Origin: Chlorobiaceae bacterium
Lineage (GTDB): Bacteria; Bacteroidota; Ignavibacteria; UBA10030; SZUA-254
DNA length: 64,000 nucleotides
Direction: 5' to 3'
Assembly: GCA_013824245.1 (NCBI GenBank)
Contig: PNNN01000051.1
Span: forward strand, 1 to 64,000
This document shows positions 36,536 to 45,396 of this stretch, piece after piece (position 1 is the first letter of the stretch; each line of letters starts with the position of its first letter). The notes under the pieces are model-generated. The model saw only the letters and a program-made list of their open reading frames with translations. It ran no database searches and was not told the DNA's origin. Made by a program: the position numbers and the translations under genes.

Positions 36536-36589
36536 TGCTTTGCCAGATGTAACAGGATATTGGTCCTCAAACTCTGGCAAAGCATTTTT
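36536..36589 (+). terminator. Intrinsic terminator after the pilin pair
   Basis: TGCTTTGCCAGA (36536-36547) and TCTGGCAAAGCA (36573-36584) form a 12-base-pair perfect stem followed by TTTTTGT. It separates the pilins from the machinery genes; the 36590-36766 stretch holds only a weak promoter candidate (TTGCAT at 36638, 17 bases, TAGATT at 36661). Confidence 0.82.
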
Positions 36590-36766
36590 GTCTTATTTTA
36601 GGGTGTAAAATAAAATGTGATTTTGGTAATATCAGGGTTGCATTTTTCAATAATGTAATGTAGATTGCTACGGCTAAATAATTATAGCCGACTAAACAAT
36701 ATGCAAGGTCGATAGGGTCGGACGAGCAGTTGTAAAATAGTAAGAAAATAAAAACGGAGTGGTCAA

Positions 36767-38116
36767 ATGCCTGAATTTCGGATAGAGGGTATCTCAACTT
36801 CTGGAAAAGCAATACAGGGAATAATAGAAGCTGAGAATCCTCGTGTTGCAAAACAAAAATCGCAGCAAATGGCTGCGACGCGAAAATTTAAGTTACTGCG
36901 TGTTCTGCCACGTACTACGTTCTTATACAAAGTCCAGCGTGGCGGCGAAAAACCTTTACTTGGTGAACAAAAAGCATTCACTAAGGAAGAAGTTCAAGAC
37001 GCCCTTTCTAAAATGGGATTTCGCGTGTTAAGCGTGCGGAAAAAAATCATTGATTTTAAAATTAAACCTCCCAATGCTGAGATTGTTACATTTGTTCGCG
37101 TAAGCGCAGATCTGATTCGTCAGAAACTGCCGTACAACGAGATTCTACAACTCATGGTGAATGACATCGAAAATAAAACTCTCCGCGACTCTATTAGGGA
37201 AATTAATAATGAATTAAAACAGGGAAAAGACAGCGAGAAAGTTTTTGTCAAACAAGAAGGTGTGTTAGGTATATTTGCCGCGCATATGCTCGGTTTGGCA
37301 TCGAAGAGTGGCAACATGGCAGAGATTTACGACAGCACCGCTAAATTTCTTGAGCGCCGCGCTGAATTTAAGAAAAATTTAAAAAGCGCACTCATCATGC
37401 CCGCTGTAACACTGGTAGCATTATTTGGTGCTTGCGTTTATTATGTTGGATTTATTTTCCCGGATATGGCGGAAGTCTTTGTTAGATTAAAAGTAGATAT
37501 GCGCCAATTTCCGATGACATATTTTTCATTGCAAATGAGTTATTTCCTTCAAGATAATTTTCTCGTCATACTTATCCTCACTTTGATACCGGTTGTGTTT
37601 GCAATCCGATTTTTCACCACCGAGCGAGGGAAATTTATTCTTGATCAATATATTTGGAAGATTCCGGTATTAGGGTCTTTGCTTCATAAATCGGCAATCG
37701 AAATTTTTTGCAGAGTATTTTACGCTTTGTATAGCGGGGCTGGTGAAAACATCGACGTGATAAGAATGGCTGCTGAAGCATGCAGTAATAAATATATGGA
37801 ACAGCAGATAAAAACAATTGCAATTCCGATGATGGTTGAAAGAGGCGCCGGTATAACTGAAGCATTCGAAGCAAGCGGCGTGTTTACTAAAACGGCACTC
37901 TCCAGATTCCATTCTGGCGCTGAGACCGGTACCGTTAAGCATACCGCATTGCAGCTTGCCGAGTATTATGAAAAAGAAACAAATTATAAAATGCGAAACG
38001 CTATCGATTTTATCCAACTTTGGGTAAATATGATTATCATGATTGTGCTGACGTTATTGACACTTGTATCTTCAGAAACAGCAACATTCCATCCAAGCAG
38101 CATGGGTGGTAGGTGA
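36767..38116 (+). CDS. Type IV pilus inner-membrane platform protein (PilC/GspF family)
   Basis: Polytopic inner-membrane protein that couples ATPase motion to pilin assembly. Seen: two T2SSF domains. The first contains VTFVRVSADLIRQKLPYNEILQLM and ends with helix MPAVTLVALFGACVYYVGFIF; the second contains EIFCRVFYALYSGAGENIDVIRMAA and ends with the helix MIIMIVLTLLTLV. The N-terminus has the usual G-x-x-x-G-x-IEA segment (SGKAIQGIIEAENPRVAK) and then a second, similar half (FTKEEVQDALSKMGFRVLSV), which makes it about 40 residues longer than PilC. A ribosome-binding site GGAG precedes the ATG. It is followed by the assembly ATPase. Confidence 0.92.
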   Translation: MPEFRIEGISTSGKAIQGIIEAENPRVAKQKSQQMAATRKFKLLRVLPRTTFLYKVQRGGEKPLLGEQKAFTKEEVQDALSKMGFRVLSVRKKIIDFKIKPPNAEIVTFVRVSADLIRQKLPYNEILQLMVNDIENKTLRDSIREINNELKQGKDSEKVFVKQEGVLGIFAAHMLGLASKSGNMAEIYDSTAKFLERRAEFKKNLKSALIMPAVTLVALFGACVYYVGFIFPDMAEVFVRLKVDMRQFPMTYFSLQMSYFLQDNFLVILILTLIPVVFAIRFFTTERGKFILDQYIWKIPVLGSLLHKSAIEIFCRVFYALYSGAGENIDVIRMAAEACSNKYMEQQIKTIAIPMMVERGAGITEAFEASGVFTKTALSRFHSGAETGTVKHTALQLAEYYEKETNYKMRNAIDFIQLWVNMIIMIVLTLLTLVSSETATFHPSSMGGR

Positions 38117-38149
38117 TGAAACGGTATTATGTAATATTGGGAAAATAAC

Positions 38150-39940
38150 ATGGCAGATGTTGATATTACCGATAAAATAGGTTACACGCTATTAAAGAAG
38201 GGGATCATTGATTATGAAACCCTCGAAAGGTCACTTCGTGTGCGCGAAAGCGAAGATAAGAAAACACGTCGCAACCTTGGACAAATATTAGTAACCGATT
38301 TTCGGATTGATCATGATCTCGTTTTTCGGGAAGTAGCTAACCTCTATGCGTTTCGGGAAATTTACTTAAGCGATGAGGTAGTTGATCCTCCACGAATCGA
38401 ATTTATTAAAAAATATGTAGACACCTTACCTGAAAATTATCGGGATCTTTTAATTCAAACTAAAATGCTGCCCCTGAGGTTCGACGAAAAACAACCGGAT
38501 AAACTGATAATAATCGCTGGCGATCCGACAGATCGCAACATACCTTCGGTTGCAAGAAATTTTGGTGTGAAAAAATATGAGGTTTGTTATAGCCGTTTGA
38601 AGGATTTGCAAAATCTTTTAGAGCAGGTTGTACCACCCGAGAATGAATTCCTTAAGTTGCTCGCAAATGCCGATGTCCAATTGAATACTGGAATAGAGGA
38701 TGAAGGTGCTGTTGATGAAGAATCACTCGAAAGTGAAATAAATAAAAGTGCTCTTGTTAATCTCGTGGAAGGGTGTCTTGTTGAAGCGGTGCGTTCCGGA
38801 TCGAGCGATATTCATATAATTGGAAAAGAAGGAAACCGGACCGAAATCTTAATGCGACTTGATGGTAATTTGAAAATGTGGCATGTTCAGGATAATACAA
38901 TGCCCGAGGCGGTTGCGGCGGTTGTTAAAGACCGTTCGAAAAATATTGATCGCTTTGAGCGTGAAATGTCGCAAGATGGTTTTATCCAGCGAACAATCGA
39001 CGGGCACCAGATTCGTTTTAGGGTTTCAATCATGCCGATTGTTGGTACAGAGTTTAAACATAAATTCGAGAGTATAGTTATTCGCGTTTTGGATGACCGT
39101 AAAGTTATCACCGATCTTAATAAGCTTGGTCTTCAGGGACCCGCGCGCGATTTTTTCTACAAGGCAATTTCAAAGCCACAAGGGATAGTAATTTTAACAG
39201 GTCCAACCGGAAGTGGAAAAAGTACAACACTTATTGCCGCACTCCATCAAGTTATAGATCCCACTGTGAACGTTTTAACCGTAGAAGATCCGGTCGAATA
39301 TATAATCAAAGGCGCGCGGCAATTAAAAATTGGGCCGAAAATGGATTTCGATCTTGCCATTCGTGGTATCCTCCGGCACGATCCCGATATCGTACTTGTT
39401 GGTGAGATGCGTGATAAAACAACAGCAGAAATTGCTGTAAAACTTGCTAACACAGGTCATCTAACTTTTTCAACTCTACATACAAACGATGCACCAAGTG
39501 CAATCTCACGTCTATTTAAAATGGGAATTGAACCGTTTTTAATTGCATACGCAATTAATATCGTGGTTGCACAACGATTAATCCGTACGCTTTGCCCTAT
39601 CTGTAAAAAACCGATGAAGATGACCGATAAAGACAGAGATATTTTTAATAAATTCGGTTTTACAGATGAAATGATAAAAAACGCAACATTTTTCGATCCT
39701 GTTGGTTGTGATAAATGCAACAGCGGGTGGAAGGGGCGTGCGGCAATTCATGAAGCGCTCTATTTTACACGTGAAATTAAACAACTTATTGTAACTGCAG
39801 GCGATGATATAAATGAAAATGCCCTTCGTGAACAAGCAGTTAAAGATGGAATGTGGACATTGCGTCGTTCAGGGATGGAAAGAATGATGGAAGGGGCTAC
39901 TACATTGGAAGAAATAATCGCTACCACCACAGAAGATTGA
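38150..39940 (+). CDS. Type IV pilus assembly ATPase (PilB/GspE family)
   Basis: Hexameric ATPase driving pilus extension. Seen: an N-terminal MshEN-like domain (about residues 1-165; YTLLKKGIIDYETLERSLRV, LGQILV), Walker A GPTGSGKSTTL from residue 351, Asp box VLTVEDPVEY, Walker B HDPDIVLVGEMRD, His box FSTLHTNDAPSAISRL. A zinc-binding tetracysteine follows (CPICKKP ... CDKCNSGWKGR). At 596 aa it is typical of PilB. In the Asp-box/linker region no deletions are visible, so it should be active. It lies 34 bases after the platform gene. Confidence 0.95.
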   Translation: MADVDITDKIGYTLLKKGIIDYETLERSLRVRESEDKKTRRNLGQILVTDFRIDHDLVFREVANLYAFREIYLSDEVVDPPRIEFIKKYVDTLPENYRDLLIQTKMLPLRFDEKQPDKLIIIAGDPTDRNIPSVARNFGVKKYEVCYSRLKDLQNLLEQVVPPENEFLKLLANADVQLNTGIEDEGAVDEESLESEINKSALVNLVEGCLVEAVRSGSSDIHIIGKEGNRTEILMRLDGNLKMWHVQDNTMPEAVAAVVKDRSKNIDRFEREMSQDGFIQRTIDGHQIRFRVSIMPIVGTEFKHKFESIVIRVLDDRKVITDLNKLGLQGPARDFFYKAISKPQGIVILTGPTGSGKSTTLIAALHQVIDPTVNVLTVEDPVEYIIKGARQLKIGPKMDFDLAIRGILRHDPDIVLVGEMRDKTTAEIAVKLANTGHLTFSTLHTNDAPSAISRLFKMGIEPFLIAYAINIVVAQRLIRTLCPICKKPMKMTDKDRDIFNKFGFTDEMIKNATFFDPVGCDKCNSGWKGRAAIHEALYFTREIKQLIVTAGDDINENALREQAVKDGMWTLRRSGMERMMEGATTLEEIIATTTED

Positions 39941-40021
39941 GTTTATTGTGACGGTATGCACAAGATTGTTGATTATGGTTGGTGACAGTGTTACCTTAGT
40001 CTAAAGGGTGAAAGATAAACT

Positions 40022-40624
40022 ATGAATACTGGTCAAGTTTTATTGGTAATTGCGGCGCTAACATTATTGTCTATTGTTGCGCTCTCTGTCAATTCTTTGA
40101 TAGTGAGTAAGACTACCACTATTCTGCAAGCCGAAGCATATCTTGCCGCTGTAACGATAGGGCAATCTATGCTAGACGAAATAATGGTTGCGAGATTTGA
40201 TAGCGCTGTGCTGGGTACTAAAAAAGTATTTCCCGGGCAGGCGGCTAAGTTTACGCCTGTTACATATTTTGGACCTGAGGTTAACGGAACAAGCGGTAAC
40301 GAGCGTACCTTAGTTTCTTTACCCGAAAGCCCCGATACTGCCACTATTTATGGTGCATCCCGTTATTATGATGATATCGATGACTACCACTGCTATAAGA
40401 GGTATTATTATTCTGAAGCATTAGGAGTATTCACTGTTACAGATTCTATATTTTATTGGTTAGAGGGTTCCGACGCTACAACTTCCAGCCAAACATTCTA
40501 TAAAAAAATTCTTGTAACTGTTCGTCATCCAAACCTTGCATTCGACGACAATGTATTTAATCCATGGGGTAGCCGCTACTACCTGCAAATTTCCGATGTT
40601 ACCGTATACAGAAGATATTATTAG
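40022..40624 (+). CDS. Minor pilin-like protein (PilV/GspI-like)
   Basis: Seen: MNTGQVLLVIAALTLLSIVA, a short leader ending in Gly4 and a hydrophobic helix, then a helical extension QAEAYLAAVTIGQSMLDEIM that resembles the region after the helix in GspI/PilV-type pseudopilins. The +5 Glu is absent if cleavage follows Gly4. The rest (about 150 residues) is rich in Tyr and beta pattern, with a single cysteine (HCYKRYYYS), so a disulfide is not possible within one chain. It is first of three genes for anchored small proteins in the same order (V, W, X) as minor pilins elsewhere. The assignment rests on N-terminal pattern plus position. Confidence 0.62.
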   Translation: MNTGQVLLVIAALTLLSIVALSVNSLIVSKTTTILQAEAYLAAVTIGQSMLDEIMVARFDSAVLGTKKVFPGQAAKFTPVTYFGPEVNGTSGNERTLVSLPESPDTATIYGASRYYDDIDDYHCYKRYYYSEALGVFTVTDSIFYWLEGSDATTSSQTFYKKILVTVRHPNLAFDDNVFNPWGSRYYLQISDVTVYRRYY

Positions 40625-40637
40625 GAGAGGATGATAT

Positions 40638-41219
40638 ATGGGTGTAATGCTTGATATGGTTCTTGCGTCTGTTCTTGTCGGAATTATTATTCTGACTGTA
40701 ATGAATGTCAATATAAATTTAAGCGATGAAAATTACAGGGGTATGGTAGAATTCCATACACAAATGGAAACTATTCAACTTGCCCGTATCATAGAGTTTG
40801 ATTTTTTTAAAATGGGATATCGTCAAACTGTCCGGCCATTTATTAGTATCGCCGAAAGTTCCCATATAAAATTTACTTCTAATCTAAAAGATATAGCTGG
40901 TGCAACTGATGTGATTGAATATGGTCTCGGTGATTTAGTTCTTAATTCAAAAAACCCGCGCGATAAAATGTTGTTCCGCATCGAAAATATCTCCAAAGTG
41001 TATATCAATTACAGCGTTATTCGGTTCAAGCTCACATACTATAACTCAAGAGATTCAATATTATCCGCTCCAATTGTGGGTGCATTGCGCGATAGTATCA
41101 AATCTGTTCGGGTTCAATTGATGTTAGAAAGCTCCGAACCGTATGATACTGCGCGTGTGGGCGGTAAACTTTATTCCCACGCTATGTATTCAAAGCTTTT
41201 ATTCCCAAGAAATTTATAA
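40638..41219 (+). CDS. Minor pilin-like protein (PilW/GspJ-like)
   Basis: Seen: MGVMLDMVLASVLVGIIILT, a two-residue leader and a hydrophobic helix. The region after it (TQMETIQLARIIEFDFFKMG) matches the pattern 'arii-D-rkaGy' seen in PilW/GspJ-type minor pilins. At +5 after Gly2 the residue is Met, with Asp at +4; there is no Glu5. The remaining 130 residues show beta-strand pattern and no recognised domain. The gene starts 13 bases after the PilV-like gene, with an RBS (GGAG/GAGAGG) before the ATG, and ends 17 bases before the next. Role in pilus initiation or adhesion is inferred. Confidence 0.6.
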   Translation: MGVMLDMVLASVLVGIIILTVMNVNINLSDENYRGMVEFHTQMETIQLARIIEFDFFKMGYRQTVRPFISIAESSHIKFTSNLKDIAGATDVIEYGLGDLVLNSKNPRDKMLFRIENISKVYINYSVIRFKLTYYNSRDSILSAPIVGALRDSIKSVRVQLMLESSEPYDTARVGGKLYSHAMYSKLLFPRNL

Positions 41220-41236
41220 TATAAAGGAGTCTATTT

Positions 41237-42307
41237 ATGGGAAAGATGGCATTATTAGTTGTGTTAGGATTATCGGTGGTGGTTGGAATAATTTCCTTCA
41301 CTATCAATCGTTCTAAATCAGATCTCTCTGAAAATGTTTCCGGTTTCGATAAGTTGACAAATGTGAAAAACATCGCACACACCGCGGTGAACATGATGTT
41401 GAGAAGAATCGATGATCGCGATACAAGTGTTGTCAATCATTTGGTGGTGGGCAAACTCGACTCAGCCGTACTGATCACAAAGATATCAAAGGGCGTCTGC
41501 TCGGTTTCTGTGGCATTAACAAATATGTACTATCCCGATACAATCGATATCCGTTGTCGGGCGCGATATATGGATTCAACACACTACATGAAAATCCGCA
41601 TGCGTCGGCAACCGGTTCCGTTTCCATCTGTGAATGAAGCTTTAGGGTTGCGTGTACCGGATGTAAAATTTACGATTAAGGGAACGGGTGCCGCCAAAGG
41701 GTTTATTGACGGTCGCAATCATGATGTAGATGGTGCGCTTACAATCCGACCCGACACAAACGATAAACCGGGTGTGGGTGTTTTAGCAGGTAAAGATACG
41801 ACGGATGTTTTGATATATGCGGATAATATTAATGGAACAAAAGATGTTGTCGTTGATACAGCATTATTTGATCCAAGAGTATATGCCGATGAATATATCA
41901 ACGCAGCCGATCGTGTTTATACCGATGCGACGATCGCCGGAACTACTACATGGGGAACCAAAGCTGCTCCAGAGATTATTTATTGTAATGGAGATGTACA
42001 TATATCGGGAACAGTCACTGGCTGGGGTATATTGATTGTTAACGGAGATCTGAAAATCACGGGAAGAATCGATTTCCATGGACTAGTTGTTGTATATAAA
42101 GAAACTGTGATTGATGTTGTAGAAGTCTTAGAGACCGGTGGTGGAGCGATTGCTAATGTTATTGGAGGAATGATGATGGCTGGTCCGGCGGGCAGTTCAT
42201 TTGAGATGAGAGGAAGCCAGCAAACTTTATACAGTAAAGATGCTTTAGAATTAGCAAAGTATATCGGTCATCTTCAGTGGTATACTGTTTTATATTGGTA
42301 CGAATAG
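41237..42307 (+). CDS. Minor pilin-like protein with beta-solenoid-like C-terminal domain (PilX/GspK position)
   Basis: Seen: MGKMALLVVLGLSVVVGIIS, a pilin-like short leader and helix, with no +5 Glu after Gly2. The 300-residue remainder includes repeated short strands such as APEIIYCNGDVHISGTVTGWGILIVNGDLKITGRIDFHGLVVVYK, a pattern of stacked beta turns like that of polymer-forming or tip-adhesin proteins (for example PilX/PilY regions and bactofilin-like solenoids). It is the last gene before a terminator. It occupies the PilX/GspK place in the order. A tip or surface role is inference. The RBS AAAGGAG lies eight bases before the ATG. Confidence 0.6.
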   Translation: MGKMALLVVLGLSVVVGIISFTINRSKSDLSENVSGFDKLTNVKNIAHTAVNMMLRRIDDRDTSVVNHLVVGKLDSAVLITKISKGVCSVSVALTNMYYPDTIDIRCRARYMDSTHYMKIRMRRQPVPFPSVNEALGLRVPDVKFTIKGTGAAKGFIDGRNHDVDGALTIRPDTNDKPGVGVLAGKDTTDVLIYADNINGTKDVVVDTALFDPRVYADEYINAADRVYTDATIAGTTTWGTKAAPEIIYCNGDVHISGTVTGWGILIVNGDLKITGRIDFHGLVVVYKETVIDVVEVLETGGGAIANVIGGMMMAGPAGSSFEMRGSQQTLYSKDALELAKYIGHLQWYTVLYWYE

Positions 42308-42335
42308 AATCGGCGTAGTTGGCATTTTAAATTTC

Positions 42336-42379
42336 TGCCTCGAAATGAGTAAATCGCGTAAAATTTCGAGGCATTTTTT
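42336..42379 (+). terminator. Intrinsic terminator after the minor-pilin genes
   Basis: TGCCTCGAAAT (42336-42346) pairs perfectly with ATTTCGAGGCA (42363-42373), followed by TTTTTTATTT. It ends the first machinery transcript. Confidence 0.82.
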
Positions 42380-42415
42380 ATTTACAAAGATTTAATTTCG
42401 TTTTTTTAAAAAAAT

Positions 42416-42444
42416 TTGACAAGAATTAAACTTTTGCATATATT
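42416..42444 (+). promoter_or_regulatory. Strong sigma-70 promoter of the pilT-pilMN-pilOP-secretin unit
   Basis: TTGACA (42416-42421), exactly 17 bases, TATATT (42439-42444). Predicted start near 42451, giving a leader of about 56 bases to the ATPase ATG at 42507. This is the best match to a consensus promoter in the window. Confidence 0.7.
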
Positions 42445-42506
42445 ACACGCCGTGAATACATATGCGACTATCTGACAGGAGTTAAAGTTTAGCTTGAGAG
42501 AGAAAT

Positions 42507-43742
42507 ATGATTGAAGAAGCAAGATCGATAATAAAACAGATAGTAAGCAACATCCCTGAAACAGCTTATGGCGTAGAACGCCAGATGCTGGTCGGCGATT
42601 TGGTTGCACGTCAATCCCAAGAGGAACGGGTTATCATCAAGCGGATGTTCGATAGCTTTCTTATGCGTATGTTCGAAATTTCCGCTTCCGATATTGATCT
42701 TGGCGGATTTGGAAGCCAAGGAAAAATTTGGTATCGCATCCACGGTACTAAAAAACCCGATACAACACTTCCCACCTTCACATTCGATGAAATGAATGTG
42801 CTTATCCAAAGCATCCTGCTTGAACGGCAAAGACAATTTCTGTATGAAAATCGAAATCTTGATTTTTCATATACAATTTTCGAAAATGACCTGATGCATC
42901 GATTTCGTGCTGATACCTATTTCGATCTGGATCAAATCGCGCTCAACCTGCGTGCCATTAACGCAGAGGTTCGACCGTACAAATCGCTTGAGTTTCATCC
43001 CAGCGTTACAAAAGTTCTTAGCTTAGCTCATACAAAAGAGGGATTGATTTTGGTAACTGGCATAACAGGGTCCGGAAAAAGTTCGACTCTTGATAGCATA
43101 CTTGATATGAATAATCACCAGATTGATGCTCATGCAGTGGTCATCGCATCGCCTGTTGAATATGTGCATCGGTCGGATCGTTGCATCATAAGGCATCGTG
43201 AAGTTGGTCGCGACGTACTTTCGTTTAAAGAAGGAACAGTGCAATCGCTTCGTCAGGATCCGGATATTATTATAATCGGTGAGCTTCGCGATCCCGATAC
43301 AATTCTGACTGCGCTTGAAGTAACAGACAGCGGCCATAAAGTGTTTTCAACACTTCACACCTCATCTGCCGTCGACAGCATCGACCGAATAATCGGCGAA
43401 GTACCCCCGATTGAACAAGAGCGGGTTCGTTTGCGGTTGGCAGACGTTGTACAATGTGTGATGTCCCAAAAATTAGTTCCAAGTCTAGACAAAAAACGGG
43501 TGCTGGCAAAGGAAATAATGATTGCTACGCCATCTGTGCGGGCGGCTATTAAGAATAGCAACACCGGTGAAATTTATCAAATGATGTCCGAGTCAGGTGA
43601 ACTTGGAATGTGTACAATGGAGCAAGACTTAAAAAGATTATATTTACTACGAAAAATATCTCTCGAAGTCGCAATGAACTTTGCAAACAACAAGAGACGT
43701 TTACAGCAATTATTGAATATCGCGACTACGAGCGATAAATAA
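42507..43742 (+). CDS. Type IV pilus retraction ATPase (PilT family)
   Basis: ATPase for pilus retraction. Seen: Walker A GITGSGKSSTL from about residue 185, Asp box VVIASPVEYVH, Walker B QDPDIIIIGELRD, His box FSTLHTSSAVDSIDRII. The C-terminal stretch IATPSVRAAIKN ... MCTMEQDLKRLY corresponds to the AIRNLIRE region of PilT. There is no zinc tetracysteine. At 411 aa it is longer than PilT (about 345) owing to an N-terminal extension of about 40 residues. Presence together with the PilB-type ATPase indicates a retractable pilus rather than a type II secretion system. It begins the second machinery transcript. Confidence 0.92.
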   Translation: MIEEARSIIKQIVSNIPETAYGVERQMLVGDLVARQSQEERVIIKRMFDSFLMRMFEISASDIDLGGFGSQGKIWYRIHGTKKPDTTLPTFTFDEMNVLIQSILLERQRQFLYENRNLDFSYTIFENDLMHRFRADTYFDLDQIALNLRAINAEVRPYKSLEFHPSVTKVLSLAHTKEGLILVTGITGSGKSSTLDSILDMNNHQIDAHAVVIASPVEYVHRSDRCIIRHREVGRDVLSFKEGTVQSLRQDPDIIIIGELRDPDTILTALEVTDSGHKVFSTLHTSSAVDSIDRIIGEVPPIEQERVRLRLADVVQCVMSQKLVPSLDKKRVLAKEIMIATPSVRAAIKNSNTGEIYQMMSESGELGMCTMEQDLKRLYLLRKISLEVAMNFANNKRRLQQLLNIATTSDK

Positions 43743-43766
43743 ATGGAGACAAATTAAGGATATTTT

Positions 43767-45362
43767 ATGGCCTCATTACGCGGCAGAAAATCATCGGCAA
43801 TCGGTATTTTTGTAGATGGGCTTGAATTAAAGCTTGCAAAATTATCGATCAAAAAAGGAAATGTTGTCATCGACGAACTGCAATCGGCTTCGCTCGTTAC
43901 CAAGCTTGAAGAGCGGCAGGTTGCCAACATTGATATGGATAATCTTTCCGACACCGGCGAAACATTTGCTTTAGGCGGCACTGAACCAGCAGCAGAAAGC
44001 TCAGGCAGTAACAGTAATGTTCTTTTAGGATTGATTTCTAAATACGACACGAATGATTACGTATTCAGTTATTCCATCACCGAGCCGAGCATTTATTATC
44101 ACACGCTCGAAAGCGATTTCGGGTTGGAGAAGAAAAAGCTTAAACAGCGAATTCTCGACGAATTAAGGAGTGTTCGTGCAGTTCAACCAGCCCCGGATGC
44201 GATAGATTATTTTTATTCGGTCGAAAAAAATCTCGTCTGTGTGGTGCGCGAAGATGGCGTATCGCTTCTTAATCTTTTAGAAGACATCAAACCGTTTTTG
44301 GGTAAACGTCTTCCGCGGATTTCGTTGATCGAGATAGGCGATGTTGCCCTGATGAACCTTACCCGCGCAAATTATGGTTTTGCACCAGATGAAATCACCA
44401 CAATCATTTATATCGGTGCAGAGTTTACCCGACTTATCTTCATGAAGGGAACTGAGTTTTTCCATTTCGCACCTGTTCTTGGAGAAGGATATGATTCTCC
44501 GAATATTCAGAATACTGTCTACAGTCGATTGCTTCTCGAACAAGATAACATGGGAATTCCGCGCATAGATAAAATTTTTATAGCGGGCGAGAGCAAAAAA
44601 ATCAACTTCGAAGAGTTCATGAAGGAACAACTTCCCGATGTAGCAATACAGTATCTCCTAACGCCCCAACTCGATGCAACATCTCTGCCACCCGAAATTC
44701 AGCAGCAGATACCCGAATTTGCAATACCGATAGCCACAGCGTGGAAAGTATTAGACGACGATCACCCCGGATTTTATCCAACCAACTTATTGCCCGAAAC
44801 CGTTCGCGAAGGACAGCGCGCGTTCAAACTCGCATGGCACGGATACGTACTTCTTATGTTGGTGTTTCTATCTTCATTCTTTTTCACTACGAGGTATGCT
44901 ACAGTTCAACGTGAAATCACTCTTAGACAAAGAACACTTTTGCAGTTAGAAGATAAAATAGGTGAGAATGAAAAAATGAAAACCGCCATCGGCGGTCTTG
45001 AAGAGCAAATTAATCGATTCAACACAGCACTCGCAGTCTACGATTCGCTCATACCCGGAGCTGATAGATGGAATAAAACCATCGCTCAATTAACGAAGGG
45101 TGTTGATGATTTAGGGGCGACATGGATTACGGAGTTGCGCGCGCAACCCGGCGGAGCAATGGCAATTCAAGGGTACGCTCTTTACCGTGGAAGAATTCCG
45201 CGCATAGCCGCTCTTTTTGAGAATACAACATTGACAAAAGTTGAGGTTCGAGAAATTCGACCCAACACACCACCTGTGTACAATTTTATGATTTCAATTC
45301 CCCCGCAACCGGAGAAACCTGCAACTCAAGAGCAGCAACCGGCGGCTGGAACAAAACAATAA
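43767..45362 (+). CDS. PilM-PilN fusion protein (pilus alignment complex)
   Basis: Seen: an N-terminal actin-like domain with PilM motifs (IGIFVDGLELKLAKLS; TTIIYIGAEFTRLIFMKG; IDKIFIAGESKKI). A single transmembrane helix follows at about residues 360-375 (VLLMLVFLSSFFFTT), then a coiled coil (LRQRTLLQLEDKIGENEKMK) and a PilN-like periplasmic domain (GADRWNKTIAQLTKGVDDL...), ending in a Pro/Gln tail. In other bacteria PilM is a cytoplasmic protein that binds the short N-terminal tail of PilN; here the two are one 531-residue chain. The insert after residue 50 (QVANIDMDNLSDTGETFALGG) is not typical. The adjacent PilO-PilP fusion supports the assignment. Confidence 0.85.
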   Translation: MASLRGRKSSAIGIFVDGLELKLAKLSIKKGNVVIDELQSASLVTKLEERQVANIDMDNLSDTGETFALGGTEPAAESSGSNSNVLLGLISKYDTNDYVFSYSITEPSIYYHTLESDFGLEKKKLKQRILDELRSVRAVQPAPDAIDYFYSVEKNLVCVVREDGVSLLNLLEDIKPFLGKRLPRISLIEIGDVALMNLTRANYGFAPDEITTIIYIGAEFTRLIFMKGTEFFHFAPVLGEGYDSPNIQNTVYSRLLLEQDNMGIPRIDKIFIAGESKKINFEEFMKEQLPDVAIQYLLTPQLDATSLPPEIQQQIPEFAIPIATAWKVLDDDHPGFYPTNLLPETVREGQRAFKLAWHGYVLLMLVFLSSFFFTTRYATVQREITLRQRTLLQLEDKIGENEKMKTAIGGLEEQINRFNTALAVYDSLIPGADRWNKTIAQLTKGVDDLGATWITELRAQPGGAMAIQGYALYRGRIPRIAALFENTTLTKVEVREIRPNTPPVYNFMISIPPQPEKPATQEQQPAAGTKQ

Positions 45363-45396
45363 TTACGATAATGAAAAAAAATAATCGGAGATTCCT

